Below, piece by piece: positions 1-8,993 of a stretch of DNA of 31,481 nt. A program made the position numbers and the translations under genes. The stretch is taken from NCBI GenBank assembly GCA_037074765.1, contig JBAMDO010000370.1, positions 1-31,481 of the forward strand. Direction: 5' to 3'. The DNA comes from Mansonella perstans. Its lineage: Eukaryota; Nematoda; Chromadorea; Rhabditida; Onchocercidae. Under the pieces are notes generated by a model that saw only the letters and a list, made by a program, of their open reading frames with translations, did not search any database and had not been told where the DNA came from. How positions within the stretch are numbered: the stretch's first letter is position 1; every line of letters starts with the position of its first letter.

Positions 1-10
1 TTTTATACAG

Positions 11-72
11 AGGATCAAAAGTAAAGCCCACTGGTTTCATCATCGAGGAAAAACTCTGTGAAATGATATAAA
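11..72 (+). CDS. Possible terminal exon of a gene starting left of the window
   Basis: The window opens with TTTTATACAG, a good nematode-type 3' splice site. After it one frame stays open for 20 codons, includes the stretch PTGFIIEEKLCEMI, and closes with TAA. A second frame over the same bases also reads 16 codons before TGA, so the frame is not certain. No family is recognised. If real, this is only the last exon of a plus-strand gene whose body lies outside the window. Confidence 0.25.
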
Positions 73-250
73 ATTAAATTCATTCGTATGTTATTATCCT
101 CAATTAAATGCAGAAATCTACCTGAATAGATCAAAATCGCTCTTATGTGATAAATTAGCAAATTATCGAAATCGAATGCATTTAGTAAAATTTGCTTTTT
201 TCAGAATTGGAAAGGCATTAGCTTAGATTTCAATACATTTGATTTGAAAT

Positions 251-334
251 ATGGCGAAGTTGACAATGTACTTTGCACTCGTCATCTGTTGCTCTACAAT
301 TATGCTACCAGGAATACCGGGACCACCGGGATAA
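251..334 (+). pseudogene. Short secreted collagen-like ORF, apparently broken
   Basis: The ATG at 251 lies about 47 bases after a strong acceptor (TTTTTTCAG, near 196-204), which could serve cis- or trans-splicing. The ORF starts with a signal-peptide-like segment, a short polar start and then a hydrophobic run around YFALVICCSTIM, followed by Gly-X-Y triplets (GIPGPPG). It then meets TAA and TAG. Glycine continues at every third codon beyond the stops (GIM, GPA, GR), which suggests a collagen-type repeat interrupted by nonsense codons. Alternatively it is a tiny secreted peptide gene or chance. No downstream collagen domain was found. Confidence 0.25.
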
Positions 335-1356
335 TAGGGAATCATGGGACCAGCAGGACGCTAACGGTGATAAAAATGAAAATGGTTTTTAATTTATTTC
401 TGGCAAAAAATAATTTGTTTGCTTTTTCATTGATTGACAGTTTTTTTTCGAAGTGATTGGATTGACGAAAAAATAAAAATAAAATAGAAAAATAATTGAT
501 GAAAAATAACTAATGATTTGTCAAATTTATGAATATCATATTTAATATTTGTCGAGTTTCATATTGAAATTCTCTTATAACTAGAGTCGATTTCAAGTAA
601 ATTATAATAAATTAAATAAAGCATTAAAATGTTAGTGGACAAAAAACATCGATTAAAAACATTAGCGGATATTTTCGATTAACTAAAAACTTAAGGAATA
701 TTGTCAATATTTTCAAAATGCTCTTATCTCCGTGTTTGAACCGCTATTGCTTAAATTACAATCTATTGCGTTTAAAATTCGAATATTTAATTCAATAGAA
801 ATGATAAAACGAAAATTAAAAGTTAACCCAAATTTCTATTCTACATTTATTATCAAAAAAATTACTGTTTATTCGTGCATTACTGTTTAATCGCAAATTC
901 TTCTTGTGATGCCAATTGAAGATTAATACAGTAAGCCTGTAAATTAAAAATTTCTTGCAGATTTCATTTTAAATATTGCATTGAAACAGTAATCATAATT
1001 ATTATTTATCTAACGCAGGCAGCCAAACAGAATTCGATGAAAAACCGACATACAGATCGCCGTTTTAAACAATGTTTTTAGACTACAAGTTTAGTTTTAA
1101 ATACACTGTACCAAAATATTCTCCATAACTGATGGAAGATATTAAAATTCCCAACTATAATTAACATAAAATCAATTTAAAGTCGATGGATGATCTTTCA
1201 AATCTTTAAAATTTGTGAATATTTATCCGACGTAATTTGCTAAAGCAACTTCTTTTAGATCAAAAAAATTTTACTGGATAATCGACATCTCTGGAAAAAT
1301 CTTTAGAAGAATTGAGAATTTATCGTTCCTCGATAGAATGCATAAAATAGAAATGA
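335..1356. other. Non-coding stretch, nothing recognised
   Basis: AT-rich sequence with short poly-A and poly-T runs and stops in all frames. I see no coding-like segment, RNA gene, tandem repeat or mobile element here. Confidence 0.5.
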
Positions 1357-1590
1357 TTATGCTTTTAAAAATGAAGAGCGAAAAAATCTTTCACCCACTA
1401 AGACATGCATCATTAGCCAACCCATTGTAGTTGCAGCAAATAAATCCCATTTATTGGTCAGGAAATACAGACCAATCGCAAAATAATACCACCTACAACT
1501 ATCACAAACCCACTGATGCATAACTGGAAATGCAAAAACAGAACTTTATGGCTGTAAGATCAATTGCGCTGAATTCTGCCCTGGACTCAT
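1357..1590 (-). pseudogene. Broken small membrane-protein ORF
   Basis: On the minus strand a frame begins at ATG 1590-1588, meets one TAA at 1548-1546, and runs on in the same frame through a second ATG at 1521-1519 to TAA at 1359-1357. The second part encodes 54 residues. It begins MHQWVCDSCRWYYFAIGLYF, which holds a Cys-x2-Cys pair, and continues with further hydrophobic residues consistent with one or two membrane segments (near FAIGLYFLT and TTMGWLMMHVLVG). A pyrimidine-rich CCAG acceptor lies just upstream of the second ATG, so the true exon may simply begin there. CAA to TAA would explain the internal stop. The family is not recognised. Confidence 0.3.
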
Positions 1591-1826
1591 TTTCGAATGT
1601 TCATCCCGATATGTAATTTAGTATAATTATTCGTTCCTTTATTCCAAGATTTGTATACTTGCCTGTTTAAAAAAGAATATTTCACGGTTATGATTGGCGG
1701 AAGCACTACCGCTCGGCTCACTTTTCTTAACTGAAAAATGCAGTAAATATAATTTTACCGACCCAGTTATCAGTTATTGAGTAAATACTTGTCCTAAGTT
1801 AATTAAGGCAGTATTTACTCAACTTT

Positions 1827-1855
1827 GAGTAATGTAATAATACACGATATGCATG
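1827..1855. repeat. 29-bp dispersed repeat, copy 1
   Basis: A 29-base sequence starting GAGTAATGTAATAATAC and ending CGATATGCATG is identical to 6787-6815, about 5 kb away. The similarity weakens outside the 29 bases. An exact match this long is unexpected by chance even in AT-rich DNA. It may be a remnant of an unidentified dispersed element; no terminal structure was seen. Confidence 0.7.
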
Positions 1856-2011
1856 AATAATTCTACTTTTTCGAAAATTTCATAAATTGCTATCGTTTGA
1901 TACCGTCTGATAACCAATTCGTTTAATTTCTATATTCTGTCAATTTTTATGTTTTGAGGAAAAGCATTTTTTTATTGAAAAGAACATATAAAAAAAAACA
2001 GCTCATTGTTG

Positions 2012-2017
2012 TTTATT
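2012..2017 (-). promoter_or_regulatory. Poly(A) signal of the alpha-tubulin gene
   Basis: AATAAA on the minus strand, 86 bases beyond the tubulin stop codon. It is the first canonical hexamer downstream and would give a 3' UTR of roughly 100 bases, normal for a nematode gene. Confidence 0.6.
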
Positions 2018-2102
2018 CCTAAAAATACGCAAAAAAGCATACAATAGTAGTAAAAATCAAAAAAAGAAACTGTTTTAGTAGTGGTTTTTCATTTGCAACA
2101 CC

Positions 2103-5100
2103 TCAGAAATTGTTATAATAATCGTCCGGTTCAACAACCTAAAAAATAATATTGCAAGAATTAAAAAATTAAAAAATTAAAAAATTAAAAAATTTAAAAA
2201 ATTAAAAAATTTTATTAAAATTAAAAACTACTAATATGGTCTTAATTTTCATTGTCTATAATTTTAGCTTCAGGGAATAATAACCTCGACCTAGGGAGCA
2301 ATTCCAATTAAAGATTTTCAAATGTTTTAAAAATGCTTGATTGATTTGGAGAAGTACAAATACACTTATATACCTCTTCGTAATCTTTTTCAAGGGCAGC
2401 CAAATCTTCACGTGCCTCAATAAATTCATCTTCGTCCATACCTTCTTCAATGAACCAATGCACAAAGGCTCGTTTTGCAAACATTAAATCAAATTTAATG
2501 TCCAAACGTGCCCATGCTTCAGCAATTGCTGTTGTATTGGCCAACATACAAAGAGCACGCGGTACAGGTGCAAGATCACCATCTGGTACTACAGTAGGTG
2601 GCTCATAATTGACACCTATCTGAACAAGAAAAAAATTCAGTTCCTTATTTAAAAGCGAGGAATCTTTATTATACTGGCAAGACATCAGCCAAATATTCCT
2701 GATACCTCCGGCATTTTTTGAAATTTTTTTTGGATTACCTTGAATCCTGTAGGGCACCAATCTACAAAATTGATCTGTCTTCGTTGACGGATTGTATTGA
2801 TGGCTCCATTAACATCATTCGGTTTAACATTACCGCGGTACAAAAGGCATATCGACATGTATTTACCTCTCGATGGATCACACTGGATGATAAAATTACA
2901 CTTTTATTGATAAATTAAACGAAACAAAATGAATGATATACTAAGCCTAAGTAAATTAAGGCAAAATCAGATCATTTTAGATTAGAATGTTTGAATGATT
3001 CAAACAAAATGATCTACTAGAAATAAGAAATTTCAACTCAAAAAAACACCAAAAATAATGGTTCCTTTCAAAAAAGCACATACTTTCACCATTTGATTGG
3101 GTGTTTCAAAACAATCTCTGGTAATATCCATAACTGAAAATGACTCATGATAAGCTCTTTCAACAGATACTACTGGTGCATACGTTACAACCGGAAAATG
3201 AACACGTGGATATGGTACTAAATTAGTCTGAAATTCCAGCAGATCCACGTTTAACGCGCCATCGAAACGTAATGAAGCTGTGATTGATGAAACGACCTCA
3301 AATTGATTCATATAAGAAATTAATATTTCATTCATTGTCAGCGAGACCGATTTTGAAATTTATTCGAAATGATTTTGCATATTTTTAAAGACTTATTTGT
3401 AGCTATTGACAATACAACTACTGATATCATTTATCACTTCTGATCATAAATTTATTTTCAGAGATTTTGTTAGTTAATTTTTATTCTTCATTTTTTTTTT
3501 TGGACTAACATTTGCCAGTTAATTAATCTTATGTGTTCTTTACAAATTTATTTATGAAATTTTAATATGATTTGTTTGTTTGCTTTTTTTTTTACTGCGT
3601 TGCATACTTCATAGAATCAATTTCTAATGTAAAAACTGACAGCAATTTTAAATTATTCATTACTTAATTAATTGCAACTAATGATAGCAAATTCAGTTAT
3701 TGTTTAAAATACAATAAATTATAGAAGAAAATTTGTTATTGTAATGGGAAAACCTGAGCAATAAGACGATTCAAGTTAGGGTAGGATGGTCGATCAACAT
3801 AGAGATTACGGTGACATATGTCATAAATTGCTTCATTGTCAAAAATGAATGAGCAATCAACATGCTCAAGAGCGCCATGCGTTGTAAGAACCGAATTGTA
3901 TGGTTCTACTACTGAAGTTGAAATTTGTGGAGCCGGATAGATAGAAAATTCTAGCTTGCTTTTTTTTCCATAATCATTTGTTAAGTGTTCCATTAGCAAT
4001 GATGTAAAACCGGAACCGGTACCACCACCAAATGAATGAAACAGCATGAATCCTCAAAAATAAAGATGAATATTTCAATTTCTTTTCTACTATTTCCCAC
4101 AACTCTTACAAACAACACTTTTTGTCCATATTAAAGCTTTAAATATTGATCTCCTTTTTTTCTTTTAATCTTTATAAGTGTGTTTGGTAATCAAATTCTT
4201 GGTAAGTTTTTCTTTTTGCCGTACAAAACAAAACATTTTCCCATAATCAATTATTAATCGTTCCGATTTGCACTGATATAAAACCGGAACCGGTAGAAAA
4301 AGCAGGAGAAGTAATAACCTTGCAAGCCACCACAATTCTCGGTTAGACGACGAATACGATCCATTACCGTATCAATCATATCTTTACCGATTCCATAATG
4401 CCACGGGCATAATTATTTGCTGCATCCTCACAACCGGTTACCATTTGCTGCGGATGAAATAATTGCTTGTATTTTCCAGTACGAATCACATCTGTAAAGT
4501 GTTAATCCGATTCATTTTTTTCGTTCAAACATCTTTTTGATTTTGCTTTTTTGTTTCTTATTAAAACTAATTTAAGTAGTGCATTTAACAATAATTTATA
4601 CAAAACTTTTTTCATAATTTATTAGAATAATAAGTTAAATTTCTAGTTACCAATAACGGTTGGCTCCAAATCAGCTAACAAGGTACGTGGAACATAGCAT
4701 CCATTGGACGTTTCGGAGAAGAATGTCGTTAGTGATGATGAATTACGTTTTGTTGATTGACTCGATTCTGAAGCCAGTTGACCATCCGGTTGAATACCAT
4801 GCTCCAGACAGAACAACTCCCAACATGCGCTACCAATTTGCACACCAGCTTGGCCAATGTACACCGAAATAACTTCACGCTGCAGCAATGCAATCAGAAT
4901 TGCAAATTTTAACAGCAAATTTACGTACTTGATTGTTAATTTACTGTGGCATTAAATGGAAATATTTCGCATTTAAATGATTTCATAAAATCGTCCAAAT
5001 TAAGTCTTTTTTCAAAAAAATTAAAAAATATGCAAATTTGTCAATTGCAAAATTTTGAATTGTTTAGATATCAAATGAAAATAGCCGGCTATCTTCTTGC

Positions 5101-5290
5101 TAAAAATGGAATTTAAAATTATTAATAGATAAGAATAATAAATTCTAAATATTCAATCAATCACTACTTCAGAGAGGTTTTGAAATCGGTTGCTTCGTTC
5201 TTGCTTAGAGCACGAGAACCAAATTTTTGATTCACAGTTTATTAATTGAACTAAGAAATTAAATTTAAACAACAAAAAAATGCATACCAT
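2103..5290 (-). CDS. Divergent alpha-tubulin, eight exons, one-base deletion in exon 3
   Basis: Alpha-tubulin subunit of microtubules, which binds non-exchangeable GTP and pairs with beta-tubulin. Exons in order are 5290-5288 (ATG only, donor GTATGC), 4879-4651, 4491-4319, 4052-3754, 3296-3084, 2882-2739, 2619-2374 and 2138-2103. All introns are GT-AG. The phases join correctly, and the total is 447 residues once one missing base is allowed for, close to the usual 450. Visible family features are [16 protein letters not shown] at the N-terminus, the GGGTGSG nucleotide-binding signature, catalytic Glu254 in [13 protein letters not shown], and [13 protein letters not shown]. Exon 3 is 173 bases instead of 174: one C is missing in the codon pair Gly-His of ARGHYG, near 4402-4411. 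Residue 40 is Ser rather than the acetylated Lys, the H1-S2 loop is Ser-rich, and the tail ends DDYYNNF instead of a Glu-rich tail with terminal Tyr. It may be a tissue-specific isotype with a sequencing error, or a young pseudogene. Confidence 0.9.
2139..2373 (-). repeat. Last tubulin intron with an A-rich tandem tract
   Basis: Intron 7 of the tubulin gene holds about seven near-perfect units of AAAAAATT (about 2160-2220). It is a simple slippage-prone repeat. The flanking splice sites, GAG|GTATAT and TTTTTTAG|GTTGTT, are intact. Confidence 0.7.
4235..4297 (-). repeat. Degenerate copy of part of tubulin exon 4 inside intron 3
   Basis: Within the intron between exons 3 and 4, positions 4239-4296 match exon-4 positions 3967-4021. 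Shared blocks on the minus strand include ACCGGTTCCGGTTTTA, then ATCA and TGC, then TGATTATGG with matching spacing. The exon version encodes [19 protein letters not shown]. The intronic version carries substitutions and does not keep a clean frame, so it is not a usable alternative exon. It looks like an old partial exon duplication, or the remains of an exon replaced by gene conversion. Confidence 0.65.
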
Positions 5291-5335
5291 CTTTTTAATA
5301 TCCATTTTATCGAAAGATTTATCAATTTTGTTGCT
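5291..5335 (-). promoter_or_regulatory. Tubulin 5' leader with possible trans-splice acceptor and upstream in-frame ATG
   Basis: On the minus strand TTTTTTAG ends at 5334, about 43 bases before the ATG used above. This fits an SL trans-splice acceptor or a short 5' UTR intron. An in-frame ATG at 5305-5303 would add MDIKK before the normal start. I chose the second ATG because alpha-tubulins begin MREC or MREV, and nematode genes often have an intron directly after it. Confidence 0.45.
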
Positions 5336-5696
5336 AAAAAATACAGTACATATATGGCAAAATGCCGCAGTTATTATTTGCCTAGCAAAATTTGTCGCGT
5401 AAATAGCAATTTAAAGAACAATAATTGAATAATAATCTGATTATAATATCAAAAATTGTCAATATTATCTGAAAAAATAACTGCCCAAATAAATTCTCAA
5501 ACGGCTATTACTATTAAATTATCAAGAAACCCTTTTGAATACCGGTTGCTTTTGTTTGATACTGAATACTACCTGCTACTGAGAACGAGAGACGATATAA
5601 CATCAACCGATTGCTGCGCTGACAACTGACAATCTACGTTACTGTGGAAAAATCAAATTTTTAAGGCGAAAAGCGAGTTATTTTACATTGACTACA

Positions 5697-5716
5697 AATT
5701 TGCATGCATGCAAATT
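5697..5716. promoter_or_regulatory. Perfect 20-bp palindrome with two overlapping POU octamers
   Basis: The sequence AATTTGCATGC reads the same on both strands around its centre over 20 bases. It contains ATTTGCAT on one half and ATGCAAAT on the other, the classic octamer of POU-domain factors. It lies about 400 bp upstream of the tubulin start. In C. elegans the POU factor UNC-86 acts with MEC-3 at ATGCAT-type sites in touch-neuron genes. A link to this tubulin is inference. Confidence 0.4.
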
Positions 5717-6786
5717 GCTTGTCTTATAAAGAAATGAGTGAAATATTGATATATCAAAAATTCTTCAACCGAGGGATTGATTTATACATTTGATTAATTA
5801 GAATTATGGAATATCTGCATAAAATTAGAATTAGTTGAATAAATGCAATAACTGTGTAACAACTGTATTGATATAATAATTACCATTAATATCCTCAATT
5901 TTTTCCAACTTTTTCCACTTCTTTTTCATGCAACAAATATATTTTATGTATTAATTTTCATAAAATTTTTGAATTAATTTATACATACAGTGGTCTTTGT
6001 TATGTATGTTTGTTATAAATGCTATTTATTTGTTTTGCAGTTTTCATGAAATTTTTCTTTTTATATCGTTGAATTAGAAAACAAATACAATACTAGAAAA
6101 AGTTCCATGTAATTGCTAATGCCATTACAGTAATTAGCATTTGGATAAATCTAATGTCAGGTATCACAGTTCAGAAGTTAGAATGGTTACAAGCTAACTT
6201 AAGTAAAGTGAGATATTTCATTAAGCCTGGATGATGGCTTGATCAACTTGAAAAATAAATTTAATGAATGAATTTTTTAACTCTTTTTATTTCATGAAAT
6301 TGAATTTGAATACTTTATTAAGCAGTTCACTTGCTCGCATAAAATTAGGCTGATATTTACGAATAAAATAAAATAATTTCTAAATGAGAAATGATTTTAG
6401 CAAATCAGTCTTTAGTGACTTGTTATGATTATAATTGCTATCGTTATTATTACTAACATTACTATTATCATTATTATTATTCAGATTTCTTAAAAAAAGT
6501 TCGAGATTGTATTGATATATACGCACGGTGCTGGAATGAGAAGTGAGAAGAATGACAACTAACTAAATTTATAATTTCTTGCTATCCATATATGCTCTGC
6601 TATAAAAATAATCTTTATTTCGAAAAGGGAAAAAAACTTTCATTTTCTGATACATTATTGAACATAATAACATTAACTACTATTTCAATTCATTTCATTA
6701 TTCCATTCATTTTTTAGACTGATGCTGAAATCGAAAATTTATAAGTTATATATTAAAAATTTAATTTTTTTGTTCTTAATTACTTC

Positions 6787-6815
6787 GAGTAATGTAATAA
6801 TACACGATATGCATG
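6787..6815. repeat. 29-bp dispersed repeat, copy 2
   Basis: Identical over 29 bases to 1827-1855 and in the same orientation. The flanks differ. No inverted ends or target duplication were seen at either copy. Confidence 0.7.
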
Positions 6816-7797
6816 GATAGCAAGAATTAACCAGACAGTTATTTTAATTTCAAAACAACATATTACTAAAAAGTAATTATTTTTCTAATTGCTTACTTTC
6901 AAAATAGCTGAAGCCAATTTTTTAAAATTTTGTGAAAGAAAAATAAAAATATACATTTAAAAATTAATCAAAATTGCGAAGCACCAATAAGAGAATAAAA
7001 ATTGTACACCGAAAAAAATTTGCAGAAATTATTTATAAAAAAGTTCAACCAAAATTTGGATGCAAGAGCGTAGTTATAACTTGCTTCTTAGAACTGTCTG
7101 TTTAAAAAAATCATCCTGAAATAGATGAAAATAATTTGCTGAGATATATGATGAACGAGTTATGCTAAATTGTCAAGTAAATTAATTATATAAGACATTA
7201 TTAGTTACCACAAATATTAATGTTTATTATTGAAGAATTGATTACCTCTTGTAAAACTGACAAGACGAGATTTAACAATGACATTTTATCGAAATAAACA
7301 ATTAGTAAAAAGTAATAATGAATGAAAATTGTTTACAAAAATGTAAGTGTTGCATGAAGCTGTTTTCCTTTTCTACTTTTTTCTTGCTTTTTTGTTCTCA
7401 AATTTGTTTTGGTAAAAAATTAAGATGTTTTTATATTGGTTAGTTTGCTTGCTTATCATTCGGATATTACATGTATTCGGTTGCGATGAAGATTTTAAGG
7501 GATTCGAAATTTCTGTGAACAGTGATTTCAAATTGTAATCATCAAATTTAAATGATCACAGTCAAATTTAAATGTGTTCGTATGTATCCTGGAAAAAATA
7601 TCATCATTTCGCTACTGCAAAAAAAGTTAAGTTGACCTTTCACTTCATTATCAAGAGCCAAAATTATGATTATCCTCAGTCATCTAAAATAGACTTAAAT
7701 TGTTATTTAACCGATGCAAGCACTAGATGAAATTAATAATTTTTATTGTTGCTTTGCTAGAGATTAAAATTTACAACGCAAGTTCACAGACCGTTAC

Positions 7798-8066
7798 CTT
7801 TGGTTTTTTAATGTTGCTCGTCTCGATTGGCACTATCGGTACCTCAGCTCCTCCCTTCTCATTGTTTGGCAGAGAGGCCCACTTTTTCTAGATGGCCGTT
7901 TTTTGGTCTCATCGTCACTTACTGATAAAGGAAGCCAACTCTGTCTCTTCTTCATTGCATTCCAGCCCTTGAGTGCCATTTCCTCTTCCATTTCCTTTTC
8001 TTGGGCATTCGAACTCCTTCAATCTTCTCATTGTTTACTCCAAGCGACTCATGAGCAAGATTCAAA
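7798..8066 (-). pseudogene. Decayed exon-like island, richer in GC than its surroundings
   Basis: Reading the minus strand, TTTTCAG precedes 8066 and GTAACG follows 7798, so the island is bounded like an exon of 269 bases. Coding character moves between three frames. The first part includes NLAHESLGVNNEKIEGVRMP. The middle includes EKEMEEEMALKGWNAMKKR and a Ser-Asp-Asp-Glu segment. The last includes KKWASLPNNEKGGAEVP. At least two indels would be needed to join them. The protein would be charged and nuclear-looking, but no family is recognised. Confidence 0.4.
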
Positions 8067-8772
8067 CTGAAAAGGCAAAAATTTAGAAATGAGTAATTGA
8101 TGAAGCCAATCTAACAACCTAAATAAAGTTTGCTTTAAACTTCAAAACATCATAGCTACAATAATTTGGAGGAAAAGAATAATAAATTGAAAAAGTGAAT
8201 ATTTGAAACAATTGCAAAACAATCAACTGATTTTTTCTATATCGTTTATTTTTTCTTTTTGCTTCTACAATTCCCCTTTTTCATCGTCCTTTTTTGTTTT
8301 TTTGTTTTGCATCCTCCTTTTTTTTTTTTTGTTTTTTTATTATATATTCTGCGCTTTTCTCTTTTCAGAAATTACTTAAACAAAATAAAACGAGCAACCA
8401 CATAAAAAGAAAAAAAAGCTAGTAGCTAAAAAAAATCGCAACGGAACAAACATTCTAATGAGACTTATCCAAAAAATTTTCTTAAAAGTCAATTCACGCC
8501 AAATCTTTGTTTGCTAAAAATGATCAAATAGTTCTCATTTCAATTGAAAAATTCTATCACTTTACAACAAACAAAAACAGAAAATTTTCAAAGCTTTCGT
8601 TATGGTTTAAAAAATTAGTAACCACAAATTTAAAAAAAAAGACCCAAATTAACAAACAATCCCTTGTCGAAAAAAAAAAAACAATTAGCAACGAAAATTA
8701 CTAAAACAATGAAAAATTTAGCAAGAAAAAACATAAGAACTAGGCTAATCAGTCAGTAATAGATTAAAATAC
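8067..8772. other. Non-coding region with a long pyrimidine tract
   Basis: From about 8230 to 8368 the plus strand is almost entirely T and C and ends CTCTTTTCAG. This would be a strong plus-strand splice acceptor, but no convincing exon follows it: the next 150 bases are A-rich with stops. No other feature was seen. Confidence 0.4.
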
Positions 8773-8993
8773 CTGCGTGAAGTAACAAACTTTGATGCCC
8801 GAGTGGAACAAAGATCGATTGAAGGGAAATGGCTCTTCACTTGAACGCATGCAATATATTTTCAATGATGTGGATTAGGCAGAATTTCCATTATCACACT
8901 ACATCTGGAAAAAGAAAAAAAGGTATTATGCAGAAGAACTGTTTTTCTTTTCAGATAATCAATACTTTGCAAAAAAAATCTCTTGCCGTTATT

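Larger units (their letters stand above)
5336..7797. other. Long non-coding region upstream of the tubulin
   Basis: No open frame with coding character was found. The region contains the octamer palindrome at 5697-5716, the second copy of the 29-bp repeat at 6787-6815 and a short run of ATT/ATC triplets near 6430-6482. Otherwise it is AT-rich with stops throughout. Its proximal part may hold the tubulin promoter. Confidence 0.5.

Noticed and set aside
4235..4297. A mutually exclusive alternative tubulin exon
   Set aside because: The fragment is short, lacks its own splice sites in the right phase and carries changes that break the reading frame.
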